Source: Levilactobacillus wangkuiensis (GTDB lineage: Bacteria; Bacillota; Bacilli; Lactobacillales; Lactobacillaceae). From it: a stretch of DNA of 64,000 bases. Positions 27,315-36,136 of this stretch are shown in pieces; position 1 is the first letter of the stretch; every line of letters starts with the position of its first letter. The position numbers and the translations under genes are program-made. Below the pieces are notes generated by a model that did not search any database, was not told where the DNA came from, and was given only the letters and a program-made list of their open reading frames with translations. The stretch is taken from assembly GCF_016861605.1 (NCBI RefSeq), contig NZ_BOLM01000003.1, positions 62,001 through 126,000 of the forward strand, written 5' to 3'.

Positions 27315-27770
27315 TCACTCCTTCTCCTGTAGCTGGCGTGCTTGATGGTAAATAATCGCCACTAAAATCAACACAATCAATAGTAGAATACCCACTAAAT
27401 CAGCTAGTAAAGATTGGACTTCACTCGTCTGCGGCAAGCGTCCGGCTAGAACATCGGACGCTGCGGCCTTCAATGCCGTGACACCAGCCTTCTTACCCGG
27501 ATTGGCGTTATCTGCCGTACTGCCACCAGCGCCATCCCGCCGCAAGTCATGACCATGAGTCGCCGTAGTCGCCGCCCCAGAAGTCTTCGTTGGCGTTTTG
27601 CCATTTGGAATCTTATCATCGGAAATCCGAGTTGTGGGATTTCCCGTAAAGGTAATGCCCACCTGCGTTTCACCCCGACTAACCACGTTGTCAGCGAGCG
27701 CTGATGTCCCCATGCCTAGACCAAAAGCCATCGTGAGCACCAACACTAGTTGCATGATGAGTTTCTTCAT
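27315..27770 (-). CDS. cscD: Small sortase-anchored protein (CscD), csc operon 3
   Basis: A 151-residue protein: signal peptide (SALAD), linker, LPQTSE sorting signal, hydrophobic span and basic tail RQLQEKE. AAAGGAGG precedes ATG 27770; a second in-frame ATG two codons upstream is possible but less well spaced. Presumed covalent wall anchor of the third complex. Confidence 0.85.
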   Translation of the reverse strand: MKKLIMQLVLVLTMAFGLGMGTSALADNVVSRGETQVGITFTGNPTTRISDDKIPNGKTPTKTSGAATTATHGHDLRRDGAGGSTADNANPGKKAGVTALKAAASDVLAGRLPQTSEVQSLLADLVGILLLIVLILVAIIYHQARQLQEKE

Positions 27771-27800
27771 GATCAACGCCCTCCTTTCCAGGCAGACTCG

Positions 27801-28865
27801 TTAGTCCTCGGCTTGTTCTTCTTGCTTCTTCTTGTTCCGCCGAATCAGGTAAATGATCAGTAAAATCAAGAGAATCAGAATCAGCATACCCAGAGCCCCT
27901 AAGGCCAGCACTAGCCACAAACTGATGCCGGAGCTTTCAACCGATCCACGGTTAAACTTGGCCGCTTGAGCCGCCGTAATCGTAAAGTTACGGTCAAAGA
28001 CCCAGGTCCGGTCCGTATTTTTGACGACCATGTGCAGGTGATAATGACCCGCCTTCAATTCTTCCTTCCCAAAGTACATCGGGTAGCGGAAGGTCGTGTT
28101 CGGAGCCATCTGAACGTTTTTCTTAGTTGCTTGCTTGATAACTTTGCCGCCGTCACGGTCGGTAATCGTCGTCTTCATGTTTAAATTAGGAATGATCACC
28201 ACCGTTGGGTTCCGCAGATTTGCGAACACCCCACGGTGATAGTCACCTAGCCCAGCGGCAACCTTGCCCAATTTCATATCGGGGTTAGGCGTCGTGTTGC
28301 CCATCGTGTATTTCATCCCAACCACGTAGGAATAACTGTTCCGCAGGTTGCTGGCACCCTTGACGTCACCGGTGACCTTACTGTCGACTCGTTTGAAATA
28401 CCAGCCACCCAAAATAACGCCTTTGAAGGACGTCTTTGGCATCTGAACCTTCGCCGTGACAACCTTAGAGCTCCCGGCCGGAATCGTCAGCGTGGACTTA
28501 CCTTGAATCTTACTGATATCGCTCATCTTGTAACGGAGTGAGGAGTCAAATGAACTGGCTGGCTTCACGTATTCGATGGCACCGGCACTGCTGGTCCAGG
28601 CCGTATGAATCGCGGTCTTTACCTGAATATCCTGATTGGTTACGTTGTAGACGCGAACCTTTAGGTATTCCGTTTGGTTTGAAGCCATTTTCAAATCAAA
28701 GAACGAGTTCTTCTTGTTGATCTGGTTCTTGGGAATCGACGCCTTCACGCTATACCCGACTTCGTTTTCCCCGGCCGCATTGGCCACCTTCGTGAATCCC
28801 AAACCACCTAAAATCAAACTAAAAACTGCTAAAACGAGAAATTGAATCTTCTTAAACCCTTGCAT
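27801..28865 (-). CDS. cscA: DUF916/DUF3324 membrane-anchored protein (CscA), csc operon 3
   Basis: A 354-residue protein with signal peptide (NAAGE), DUF916, DUF3324, C-terminal helix (LWLVLALGALGMLILILLIL) and basic tail RRNKKKQEEQAED. It shows the same conserved YHRGVFANLRNPTVVIIPN block as its paralogues. It follows cscB across the hairpin at 28950. Predicted partner of the operon 3 WxL proteins. Confidence 0.87.
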   Translation of the reverse strand: MQGFKKIQFLVLAVFSLILGGLGFTKVANAAGENEVGYSVKASIPKNQINKKNSFFDLKMASNQTEYLKVRVYNVTNQDIQVKTAIHTAWTSSAGAIEYVKPASSFDSSLRYKMSDISKIQGKSTLTIPAGSSKVVTAKVQMPKTSFKGVILGGWYFKRVDSKVTGDVKGASNLRNSYSYVVGMKYTMGNTTPNPDMKLGKVAAGLGDYHRGVFANLRNPTVVIIPNLNMKTTITDRDGGKVIKQATKKNVQMAPNTTFRYPMYFGKEELKAGHYHLHMVVKNTDRTWVFDRNFTITAAQAAKFNRGSVESSGISLWLVLALGALGMLILILLILLIIYLIRRNKKKQEEQAED

Positions 28866-28949
28866 CTCTACACCCCTGACTACCCTAGTTAGTTTTTATC
28901 TATGATGATTATTGCTATGTGTTGGTTATAACCGTGTTATGTAAGGTAA

Positions 28950-28986
28950 AAAGGTGCTCATCCATAAACCAATGAACACCCTCTAC
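28950..28986 (-). terminator. Intra-operon hairpin between cscB and cscA, operon 3
   Basis: On the minus strand AGGGTGTTCAT pairs with ATGAGCACCTT and is followed by TTTTACC. Third instance of the conserved cscB-cscA hairpin, with slightly weaker pairing. Confidence 0.65.
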
Positions 28987-28998
28987 CATATAAGAAAC

Positions 28999-29772
28999 TT
29001 ATTTAGCTGGGGTATCACTCAGCGTCCAGTTGATGTCGCCAGAGTAGGTCACACCACTCTTAGTGTTAGCTGGAATCGAAGCTAATTGGACGTCGCCTGG
29101 GTCCATTTGGAAGGTCGTGGTCAACATCCCACTACCAGCCTTAGCACCGTAGATTGGTTGCGTCGAGGTACCATCAGTGGTCATGCCGCTAACAGCACTT
29201 TGGGTAATCCCACTTTCAGTATCGGAAGAACTCTTAATAGTGGCAGCTTTCTTACTGTTCAAATTAAGCACAGCCCCGGTCAGTGTGTTGGACTTATCAG
29301 AAGTGGCATCAGCCTTGCCGCCAACCGTCATTGGGTCAGCACTCAAGCTGATTGACCAACCAGCGTTTGTCCCACGAGTATCCGTGACTTCAGTCAACAG
29401 ATTGGTGTTCTCTGCAATAGCAGTACCAGTCCCAGAGGTCCGGCTGTTATCAACCTTTTCAGCCGTAGCATCTTGGGTAGCCGTTGAAACGTCATGTGAC
29501 CCAAAGTCAATGCCCTTAGAAACGTAGAGCAAAGCCAAATCGCCGGCAGGATTAGTGGTATCAACCCCACCCTTGTCACCTGGGTCCGGCTTGGTTGGAT
29601 CAGTTGGGTCAACTGGGTCGGTCGTAGCCTTTGGCTTGTTAAATGAAATTGAACCTACCGTCTTACCAGTCATCTGACCAGTGTCCCCGGTAGCCGCATT
29701 GGCCGTAATTGGTGCCACAGCACCTAACAACAAAGCGCTGGCTAATAAAATACTACTAATTGATTTCTTCAT
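28999..29772 (-). CDS. cscB: WxL-domain protein (CscB), csc operon 3
   Basis: A 257-residue exported protein heading csc operon 3. Signal peptide (MKKSISSILLASALLLG..., TANA), an acidic TTDPVDPTDPTKPDP segment near 50-70, and the WxL domain with NAGWSISLSAD and GDINWTLSD. More diverged from the other two CscB than they are from each other, so operon 3 is probably the older branch of the duplication. Confidence 0.87.
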   Translation of the reverse strand: MKKSISSILLASALLLGAVAPITANAATGDTGQMTGKTVGSISFNKPKATTDPVDPTDPTKPDPGDKGGVDTTNPAGDLALLYVSKGIDFGSHDVSTATQDATAEKVDNSRTSGTGTAIAENTNLLTEVTDTRGTNAGWSISLSADPMTVGGKADATSDKSNTLTGAVLNLNSKKAATIKSSSDTESGITQSAVSGMTTDGTSTQPIYGAKAGSGMLTTTFQMDPGDVQLASIPANTKSGVTYSGDINWTLSDTPAK

Positions 29773-29960
29773 GAAGAATACACCCCTCTTGTATTTGTTA
29801 TCTGCATGGTTCCCACATAATTAAGCACCATATGCTAGTTGTTGCCTTAATCCTTAACGGGCTTACGTTCCCAAGTAACGGATGCACCCATTCTGGCTAA
29901 CAATTCGGCACCAGAATAGCGCCCAACTGCGTTACAATCAACTAACTATGTAACAACGAC

Positions 29961-29989
29961 AGTATATGTCAAAATAGCCTGCGTGTAAA
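29961..29989 (-). promoter_or_regulatory. Promoter of csc operon 3
   Basis: On the minus strand TTTACA (29989-29984), 17-bp spacer, TATACT (29966-29961), then TACATAGTTAGT as in operons 1 and 2. The leader to cscB is about 185 nt. Confidence 0.82.
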
Positions 29990-30106
29990 CCTTTTCTGTT
30001 AAAATATATTCAACTTTTTTAAAGTTAACTTAAAAACGTTGAAACGCCGGTATTTAGGCTGTTATAGCCATTCTGAATGTTTTATACAATGTCTAATAGG
30101 CACTTT

Positions 30107-30137
30107 ATTGGACAACAAAGTCCCTTAGTTGTCCAAT
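30107..30137. repeat. 10-bp perfect inverted repeat
   Basis: ATTGGACAAC and GTTGTCCAAT with an 11-base spacer, 120 bp upstream of the csc operon 3 promoter. No T-run follows on either strand, so it is more like an operator than a terminator. Otherwise the spacer 30000-30320 appears empty. Confidence 0.4.
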
Positions 30138-30320
30138 CAACGAGACTATTCGTTATAATCACGATAAACGCCGGCATGCCGTGAATAGTGCGCCAATCAA
30201 TGGTGAACAATCATTTATACTATATTTTCATGAAAGAAACCCTATAAACTATTGCTGGAGTAATTACAGTCAAATTGTATTGGTTTCTCATATTCTGTAT
30301 AAACATTTACAGGCAAATAA

Positions 30321-30360
30321 AAAAGCCAGATCAACGGTATCTCCCGTCAACACTGGCTTC
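30321..30360 (-). terminator. Terminator of the 30365 gene
   Basis: On the minus strand AGCCAGTGTTGACGG pairs with CCGTTGATCTGGCT, followed by TTTTTTA, directly after the stop codon. Confidence 0.85.
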
Positions 30361-30364
30361 TAAA

Positions 30365-31894
30365 CTATTCATCTAGTAATTTCCGAACCAACGATTGTGT
30401 AACACTTTCACGTTTTTCGCGCGCATCGGCCCGCCGCAGGGCAACCTGCTGGAGCGCCGACAGCGTGGCCGCTTCAGCCCCGTCTGGCAAGGCATACAGG
30501 CGATGATAGGCCCGTTTGATCTGGTCAAATTCAGTATTCTCGTGAACCAGTCCCCGAAGTTGGGTGGTCGTCACATGATTTTTCTTGGCTGGCACCCAGT
30601 CATTTGCGGGTTGAACCGCCAGACGCTGCGTGAACGCCTGCCGCAATTCCGCCGGCCAAGTGGCTGGCAACGCCTCCCCCGCCGTTAGCTGGTCCCGCAA
30701 GGTCTCACAGTCTCGGTAAACGCTCGCCGGCACCTGTTGACCCTCCCAGGAGTGTTGGAGCTTAGCCAAGCTCGCCGTCCGTTCCGCTGGTGTCAGGTCA
30801 AAGCCAATCGCCGCGTTAAACAGATCATCCCACCAATCACGTTGGCGTTGGTTGGCACGCTGCCGACTGGCCCGGTTCAAATCCGCCACCAGGTACCGTG
30901 GCACGATTTGGAGCCGCGCCGCCTGAATCTGACCGGTTCTGGCAAATTCCGTAGCCATCACCCCTAGTTGATAGGAGTTGACCAGTTTCTTCAAACTTGC
31001 CGGCATGGTGAGTGCCGCGACTTTTTCCTTAAACGCAGTCAGCGGCAAGTGGCGCGTAATCAAGTCAGCCACCTGCCGTAAATAGCTTCGGTACGGTGCC
31101 GACGCCCGCAATTCCTGGACCGCCGTACTTTCTTGGTGCTCGGCGTGTTGCCAAGCCGCCTGCGCCTCTTCTTCGGCCAACTGTTTCTCCCGTTCAGCTC
31201 GACGTTGAGCGGCCTGCTGGGTGGCCGTGGCGGCTTCCTGGTCAATCCCCGTCAGGACGTCATATTCCGTCAGGTACGGCTTTAACTGGGTTTCCGGCAA
31301 GGTCGTTTGAGGGCGTTTCAAATACCCCGTCACCGTATCCTTGGTCCCGTGTCGCACCCAGTGCTGGCGCCGTTGGTGGGTTTGGGGCAGGTTAGGCAAA
31401 GCCTCTGGGTCCCATAAAATTTCTGGCACCTGTGGATAATGGGCAGTCAAATCGTCATATTGGGCGACCGCGTGGATGTTGTCCTCGGTAGTGATGGTCA
31501 TCAGGTACTGCATTTCATCACTCATGAACTTCTTCACGCACTCGGAACCCACGATGATCTTGTGGCCGTCCTTGCGCAACACCACGTGGTATTCGTAGCG
31601 CACCGGCTTGTGGCAAAGCGCACAGTGCCGCCAATCCAGCCGGTTATTGCTGGGATTGATCACGTACGGCGAGTCCGCCAATAATTTCCACGCCTCGCTG
31701 CTCTGAACTAGCCAGTCGACCCGCTGCTCCAGCAAGGCCTCTCGCGCCGAGCGGGGTAGAAAATCACTGCTGTCCTTAATCGTGGGGTGGTCGCGCAGCA
31801 GTGGCATCAGTCGGGTCAATCCCGGCAACGCCAGTGCGCGCTGACTCAGTTGTAGGAACCGGTTCTCGGCCGGCGTCAAAATGGTGGTTGCCAT
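30365..31894 (-). CDS. Uncharacterised protein with possible zinc-binding cysteines
   Basis: A 509-residue soluble protein I do not recognise. Residues about 90-130 contain CALCHKP and, 25 residues later, IVGSECVKKFM: two cysteine pairs or half-pairs that could bind zinc. Around 225-265 is a highly charged Gln/Glu/Arg helix, probably coiled coil. The C-terminal half is helical with many Arg/Gln. No signal peptide. It is followed by its own terminator and preceded by a type-1 repeat, and appears monocistronic. Function unknown; a nucleic-acid or protein-interaction role is only a guess. Confidence 0.75.
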   Translation of the reverse strand: MATTILTPAENRFLQLSQRALALPGLTRLMPLLRDHPTIKDSSDFLPRSAREALLEQRVDWLVQSSEAWKLLADSPYVINPSNNRLDWRHCALCHKPVRYEYHVVLRKDGHKIIVGSECVKKFMSDEMQYLMTITTEDNIHAVAQYDDLTAHYPQVPEILWDPEALPNLPQTHQRRQHWVRHGTKDTVTGYLKRPQTTLPETQLKPYLTEYDVLTGIDQEAATATQQAAQRRAEREKQLAEEEAQAAWQHAEHQESTAVQELRASAPYRSYLRQVADLITRHLPLTAFKEKVAALTMPASLKKLVNSYQLGVMATEFARTGQIQAARLQIVPRYLVADLNRASRQRANQRQRDWWDDLFNAAIGFDLTPAERTASLAKLQHSWEGQQVPASVYRDCETLRDQLTAGEALPATWPAELRQAFTQRLAVQPANDWVPAKKNHVTTTQLRGLVHENTEFDQIKRAYHRLYALPDGAEAATLSALQQVALRRADAREKRESVTQSLVRKLLDE

Positions 31895-32023
31895 GCGTAA
31901 CGTCCTTTCATCTAAAATTCGCGTTCTTTTAGTCTACCATAACTCGCCGCAAAATAGGGAACGTACGTTTATTTTTTCTTTCGCCTTCGGGATGGTGAAA
32001 ACTGAGCCGAAACGCGGTCGCAT

Positions 32024-32209
32024 CCGTTCCCGCCGGCGGGCTCAAAGCGCCCTGCTGTGGGGCCGGCTCCAGCCAAAGGTCGGGCTTCCACCTCAACTTT
32101 ATGCCTGAGAGGCGGTCACAAAGGTTGTCCCATGGGCTAAGCTGAGGAAATCACTCAGCTAAGGCCATCGACACAGCTGGTCGCTTTGGCCCGCCGCTGG
32201 TCACTCACA
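32024..32209 (+). repeat. Type-1 structured intergenic repeat with outer stem
   Basis: Core closes with GGCGGGCTCAAAG against CTTTGGCCCGCC. Flanking it, GGGATGGTGAAAACTGAGC (31990-32008) can pair with GCTCATTTTCATCATCCC (32222-32239), an outer stem shared with the type-2 copies. The copy therefore links the two subtypes. It begins 130 bp from the start of the 30365 gene, pointing away from it. Confidence 0.85.
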
Positions 32210-32347
32210 TCGACCCTGTCAGCTCATTTTCATCATCCCTGCCGCTGACACAGGTTTCACCCACAATCCTACTTCCCATCTGCGCACGGATGGATTATTG
32301 CCAGCTGAAATTCTGACTGGTTTCACCACTACGAATGTCCTAACCAT

Positions 32348-32396
32348 GTAAAATAGACCGCTCATTTCACAAATACCCAGTGAGATGAACGGCCTA
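32348..32396 (-). terminator. Terminator after SDR gene
   Basis: On the minus strand GGCCGTTCATCTCAC pairs with GTGAAATGAGCGGTC, followed by TATTTT. Confidence 0.8.
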
Positions 32397-32414
32397 CCTA
32401 ACACACATATTCAC

Positions 32415-33137
32415 TTACAAAGTCGGTCGCAAAACAATTTCATTGATATCCACATTCGCCGGTTGCTCAATGGCAAAGACCACCGAGGCCGCAATATCCT
32501 CAGGCCGCAGTTTTGGGACCGATTCCAGGTTAGCGTTGCGCTGGTCCGCAAAGAACCCAGTCTTCACAAATGCTGGAGAAACCATCATGGTCCTGATGTG
32601 CGCTCCGGCTTCTTCCGCGCGAACCCCATCCATAATGGCCCGCACGCTAAATTTAGTGCTGGCGTAAACCGTATTATTTTGCCCGACCTGATGGCCAGCC
32701 GTTGAATCAGTCGCAATGATCTGGCCGCCCCGCTGTTTTTCCATGACCGGAATCGCCGAAGCCAGGCCGTACAAGACCCCCTTCACGTTGATGTCGATCA
32801 TTCTTTCCCATTCATCGACCCGGATCTCATTCATTGGCGCAAAGCTCATCACGCCAGCGTTCAAGTCTAAAACATCAATCCGGCCATATTCGGCTAAAGC
32901 AAAATCAATCAACGCCTGAACCTCATCCCGGTTACTGACATCGGTCACTTTAAAAATCGCCTGACCACCCGCTTGGTGAATGGCTGCCGCCGTGGCTTGC
33001 AGGTCCGCTTCCTTACGCGCAGCCAACACGACGCGATGCCCATGACTCGCGGCCAATAATGCCGTTGCTTGACCAATGCCACTAGTTGCGCCCGTAATAA
33101 TAATCGTCTTTGCTTGTTCCAAACCCATTCGCCTCAT
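32415..33137 (-). CDS. Short-chain dehydrogenase/reductase
   Basis: A 240-residue classical SDR. The NAD(P) site TGATSGIGQA lies near residue 16, the structural motif LDLNAG near 96, and the catalytic Ser and YxxxK motif (TDSTAGHQVGQNNTVYASTK) near 143-162. R37/K38 in VLAARKEADL suggest NADP(H) preference. Substrate unknown. Two ATGs compete for the start (33137 and 33128); neither has an ideally placed ribosome-binding site, and the shorter form lacks only MRR. It follows the tautomerase gene by 14 bp on the same strand, so the two probably share a transcript. Confidence 0.85.
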   Translation of the reverse strand: MRRMGLEQAKTIIITGATSGIGQATALLAASHGHRVVLAARKEADLQATAAAIHQAGGQAIFKVTDVSNRDEVQALIDFALAEYGRIDVLDLNAGVMSFAPMNEIRVDEWERMIDINVKGVLYGLASAIPVMEKQRGGQIIATDSTAGHQVGQNNTVYASTKFSVRAIMDGVRAEEAGAHIRTMMVSPAFVKTGFFADQRNANLESVPKLRPEDIAASVVFAIEQPANVDINEIVLRPTL

Positions 33138-33151
33138 TCGTTAAGTTAAAG

Positions 33152-33544
33152 TTACTTCAGTTTTCCGTTCATAAACTGTGCCTCACCGTTGCCAAAGCTC
33201 CAGTCCGCCCGTGTATTCCCCACGATATTGATCATCACATCAGCGGGGGCAACACCAGCGCCAGCCTCGAGTTCCTTTACCAGCCGCGCGTAGAAGCGTT
33301 GCTTATCGTCCTCGGCGCGGGGGCTGGAGGTCAGACTGAACATCAGGAACTGATCCGTCCGGTCGAAGCCCAAGCCAACGTCTTGAATGATCATTTCTTC
33401 CGGGTCGTGCTGGGTCACGATTTGGTACCGGTCTCGGGGCAACAAGTGTAGCTCTTCCGTCGCCACCTGATAGGAAATATCCAGAATTTTTTTGATCTCG
33501 GCTTTACTGCGACCTCTAAACATATCAATCCGCATTAATGGCAT
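33152..33544 (-). CDS. Tautomerase family protein
   Basis: A 130-residue enzyme-like protein of the tautomerase superfamily (Tautomerase_2 type). After removal of the initiator Met, Pro1 of MPLMRIDMFRGRS would be the catalytic base. The family-typical segments RYQIVTQHDPEEMI and EDWSFGNG-like ADWSFGNGEAQ are present. I set the start at 33544, where AAAGGAG precedes the ATG; a longer in-frame version would bury Pro1. Substrate unknown; similar proteins act on small keto or unsaturated acids. Likely cotranscribed with the downstream SDR. Confidence 0.85.
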   Translation of the reverse strand: MPLMRIDMFRGRSKAEIKKILDISYQVATEELHLLPRDRYQIVTQHDPEEMIIQDVGLGFDRTDQFLMFSLTSSPRAEDDKQRFYARLVKELEAGAGVAPADVMINIVGNTRADWSFGNGEAQFMNGKLK

Positions 33545-33730
33545 CGTAAAAACTCCTTTTTTTAATTTCATTTTCACCCTGAATCTTACCACGGGTGGCT
33601 TCAATAACTGATTTACGTGACTCGCGCCATCTCATCCGACGTGGCGCGCTAACAACAGAACCTAGTTTACTGCGAAACGGTGCCTAATAACTTGATAATT
33701 GTCAATTCCAGGCCGTTTCTGCCACTTTAA

Positions 33731-33770
33731 ATAAAATCCGCCGTCCCCACACTCCCGGACAGCGGATTCC
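33731..33770 (-). terminator. Terminator of the UvrA-like gene
   Basis: On the minus strand AATCCGCTGTCC pairs with GGGACGGCGGATT, followed by TTATTT. Confidence 0.8.
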
Positions 33771-33778
33771 CACAAATT

Positions 33779-36049
33779 TTAATTTTCGGCGATCCAGCGC
33801 TTCAACGCCACCCCGGTCCGCGAATCGGCCACGTTGACGGACTCACGCGGCGTGCCGCTGTACTGGATGTGACCGCCGTAGCGCCCGGCATCCGGGCCGA
33901 CGTCGATCAACCAGTCGGCCTGACCAATCACGGCGAGGTTGTGCTCGATGATGATCAGCGAGTTGCCGGCCGCGACCAGCTCATTGAACAGTTTCAACAG
34001 GCGCGCGGTATCCTGCAAATGCAGGCCGGCCGTGGGTTCATCCAGCAGGTAAATGGTGCCCCGCTTACCCAACTCGACCGCTAATTTCAGCCGTTGGAGT
34101 TCCCCACCGGACAGTGTCGTCAGGGGTTGGGCCAACGTCAGGTAACCCAGGCCCACGCGGTCCAGATTGGCCAACTGACTGGCCAGCTTCGGCGTGTCCT
34201 GGAAGAAGGCCGTCGCCGCCTTGACCGACAGCTGTAGCACCGCCGCGATGTTCTTGCCCTGATAGGTATACTGCAGGGCTTCCTCGCTGTAGCGCTGGCC
34301 GTGACACAGCTCACAGGTCTGCACGACCGGGTCCATGAACGCCATGTTGGTAATCGTGACGCCCTTCCCCTTACACCGCGGGCAGGCGCCCTTGCCGTTA
34401 TAGCTGAACAGGCTGGTACCAACCCGATTGTTGGCGTCACTAAAGAGCTTGCGAATCTCATCCAAAATGCCCAGATAGGTGGCCGGTGTCGAGCGAATGT
34501 TGATGCCCACGGGCGCTTGGGCCAGGTCGATATAGTCCTCCGTGAGCTGCGACTTCAACGCCGTGACTAGTGAAGACTTCCCGGACCCGGCGACCCCCGA
34601 GATGACGGTCATCACGCCCAGTGGGACATCCACGTCCACGTTTTGTAAGTTGTTCTGCGTGACGTGTCGTAAGGCTAAATGCCCGGTTGGCTGCCGTTCC
34701 GTGCCCCAATGATGGGCCTGGCGCAACCATTTGCCGGTCAGCGAATCCGAGGCTAGCAGCTCCGGATAGGTCCCGGTAAATGTGACGGTCCCGCCGCCCT
34801 TACCGGCTAACGGCCCCATTTCAACCACGTAATCCGCGAAGTCGATCATCGCCGGATTATGTTCGACCACCAAAATGGTGTTGCCTTTATCCTTCAACCG
34901 GGTCAACGCCTGCTTGACCAACTGAATGTCGTGCGGATGTAACCCGACGCTGGGTTCATCTAAAATGTAGACCATATCGACCAAGGCGCTGGTCAGGTAT
35001 TTGGCAATCTTGATCCGTTGGGCTTCCCCACCAGACAGCGAACTGGTGCCGCGGTCCAGCGTCAGGTAGCCCAGGCCGATGTCGACCAACGACTGAATCT
35101 TGGTGCTAAGTTCTCGCACCACGTCGGCGGCCAGCGGTTCGGTGATGCCCTGCAGAAACGCCAGCACATGGCGCAGGTCCATTGCCGTGACCTCGGCAAT
35201 GTTGTGGCCGTTGAGGTAGTTGGTCAGGACTTCCGGCTTCAGCCGCGTGCCCTGGCAAACGGGACACGGCTTGCGCGTCACAATTTCCGCAATGGCCTCG
35301 CGGTGGTGTTCGGCTTCCTTCTTGCCAATCACGGAGCGGCGAATCCGCGGCACAACGCCCTCATACAGCGCCGTGCGAGGAAAGCCCTCGCCGGGATGGT
35401 CCAGCTTCTGTTGCGGCGCATGCATCAGTAGCTCGTATTCTTCGTCCGTGTAATCCTTGATTGGCTTGTCGTCGTCAAACAGCCCGCTGGTCGCGTACCG
35501 CCGCCAACGCCAGGTGTCTGGGCCAAAGCTAACAAACGTGATGGCGCCCTGATTTAACGATTTTTCGGGGTCAATCAGCTTGCTTTCATCAATGTCGTCC
35601 ACGTATCCCAGGCCCTGGCAGGCCGGACACATCCCCTGTGGCAGGTTGAACGAGAAGCTGTCGGAATAGCCGATGAAGGGCTTACCGATTCGTGAAAATA
35701 ACAGCCGCATCAACGAATAGATCCCGGTGTACGTCGCCAGCGTCGACCGGGCATTCTTCCCCAGCCGCTGTTGAGCGATGACGATGGCGACCGGCAAATG
35801 TTCAATGTCGCCGACGTGCGGTTGGCCATATTTGGGCAAATACTGTTGCGTGAAACTGGGGAACGTCTCGTTCAGTTCCCGCCGCGAGGCCGCCGCAATC
35901 GTATCGAACACCAGTGAGGACTTACCGGACCCCGATAGCCCGACAAACACCGTCGTCTGGTACTTGGGCACCCGCAGGTTTACGTGCTGCAGGTTGTTTT
36001 GCGTGGCATCCTTGATGTCAATGAAGCCTTGCTTGAAAGTTGGTTGCAT
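33779..36049 (-). CDS. Short UvrA-like ATPase (UvrA2 type)
   Basis: A 756-residue member of the UvrA branch of ABC ATPases, about 200 residues shorter than true UvrA (~950). It has two ATPase modules: Walker A GLSGSGKSS and GVAGSGKSS, signatures SSLSGGEAQRIK and TLSGGELQRLK, Walker B VYILDEPSVGLH and IYLLDEPTAGLH. It also has two CxxC zinc modules (CPACQGLGY, CPVCQGTR, CPRCKGKG, CELCHGQR). The size fits UvrA2/DrrC-like proteins lacking the UvrB-interaction region, linked to tolerance of DNA-binding drugs rather than standard repair (family knowledge). ATG 36049 is preferred over 36067 because GGGGAAG precedes it. Monocistronic, with a type-1 repeat 88 bp upstream. Confidence 0.88.
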   Translation of the reverse strand: MQPTFKQGFIDIKDATQNNLQHVNLRVPKYQTTVFVGLSGSGKSSLVFDTIAAASRRELNETFPSFTQQYLPKYGQPHVGDIEHLPVAIVIAQQRLGKNARSTLATYTGIYSLMRLLFSRIGKPFIGYSDSFSFNLPQGMCPACQGLGYVDDIDESKLIDPEKSLNQGAITFVSFGPDTWRWRRYATSGLFDDDKPIKDYTDEEYELLMHAPQQKLDHPGEGFPRTALYEGVVPRIRRSVIGKKEAEHHREAIAEIVTRKPCPVCQGTRLKPEVLTNYLNGHNIAEVTAMDLRHVLAFLQGITEPLAADVVRELSTKIQSLVDIGLGYLTLDRGTSSLSGGEAQRIKIAKYLTSALVDMVYILDEPSVGLHPHDIQLVKQALTRLKDKGNTILVVEHNPAMIDFADYVVEMGPLAGKGGGTVTFTGTYPELLASDSLTGKWLRQAHHWGTERQPTGHLALRHVTQNNLQNVDVDVPLGVMTVISGVAGSGKSSLVTALKSQLTEDYIDLAQAPVGINIRSTPATYLGILDEIRKLFSDANNRVGTSLFSYNGKGACPRCKGKGVTITNMAFMDPVVQTCELCHGQRYSEEALQYTYQGKNIAAVLQLSVKAATAFFQDTPKLASQLANLDRVGLGYLTLAQPLTTLSGGELQRLKLAVELGKRGTIYLLDEPTAGLHLQDTARLLKLFNELVAAGNSLIIIEHNLAVIGQADWLIDVGPDAGRYGGHIQYSGTPRESVNVADSRTGVALKRWIAEN

Positions 36050-36136
36050 CTTCTCTTCCCCTCTCATGGTTTTGGGCTAACGCTGTGTCATGGCCTTTGG
36101 AAAATGGTGAAAACTGCGCCGGTACGCGGTGCTGTC

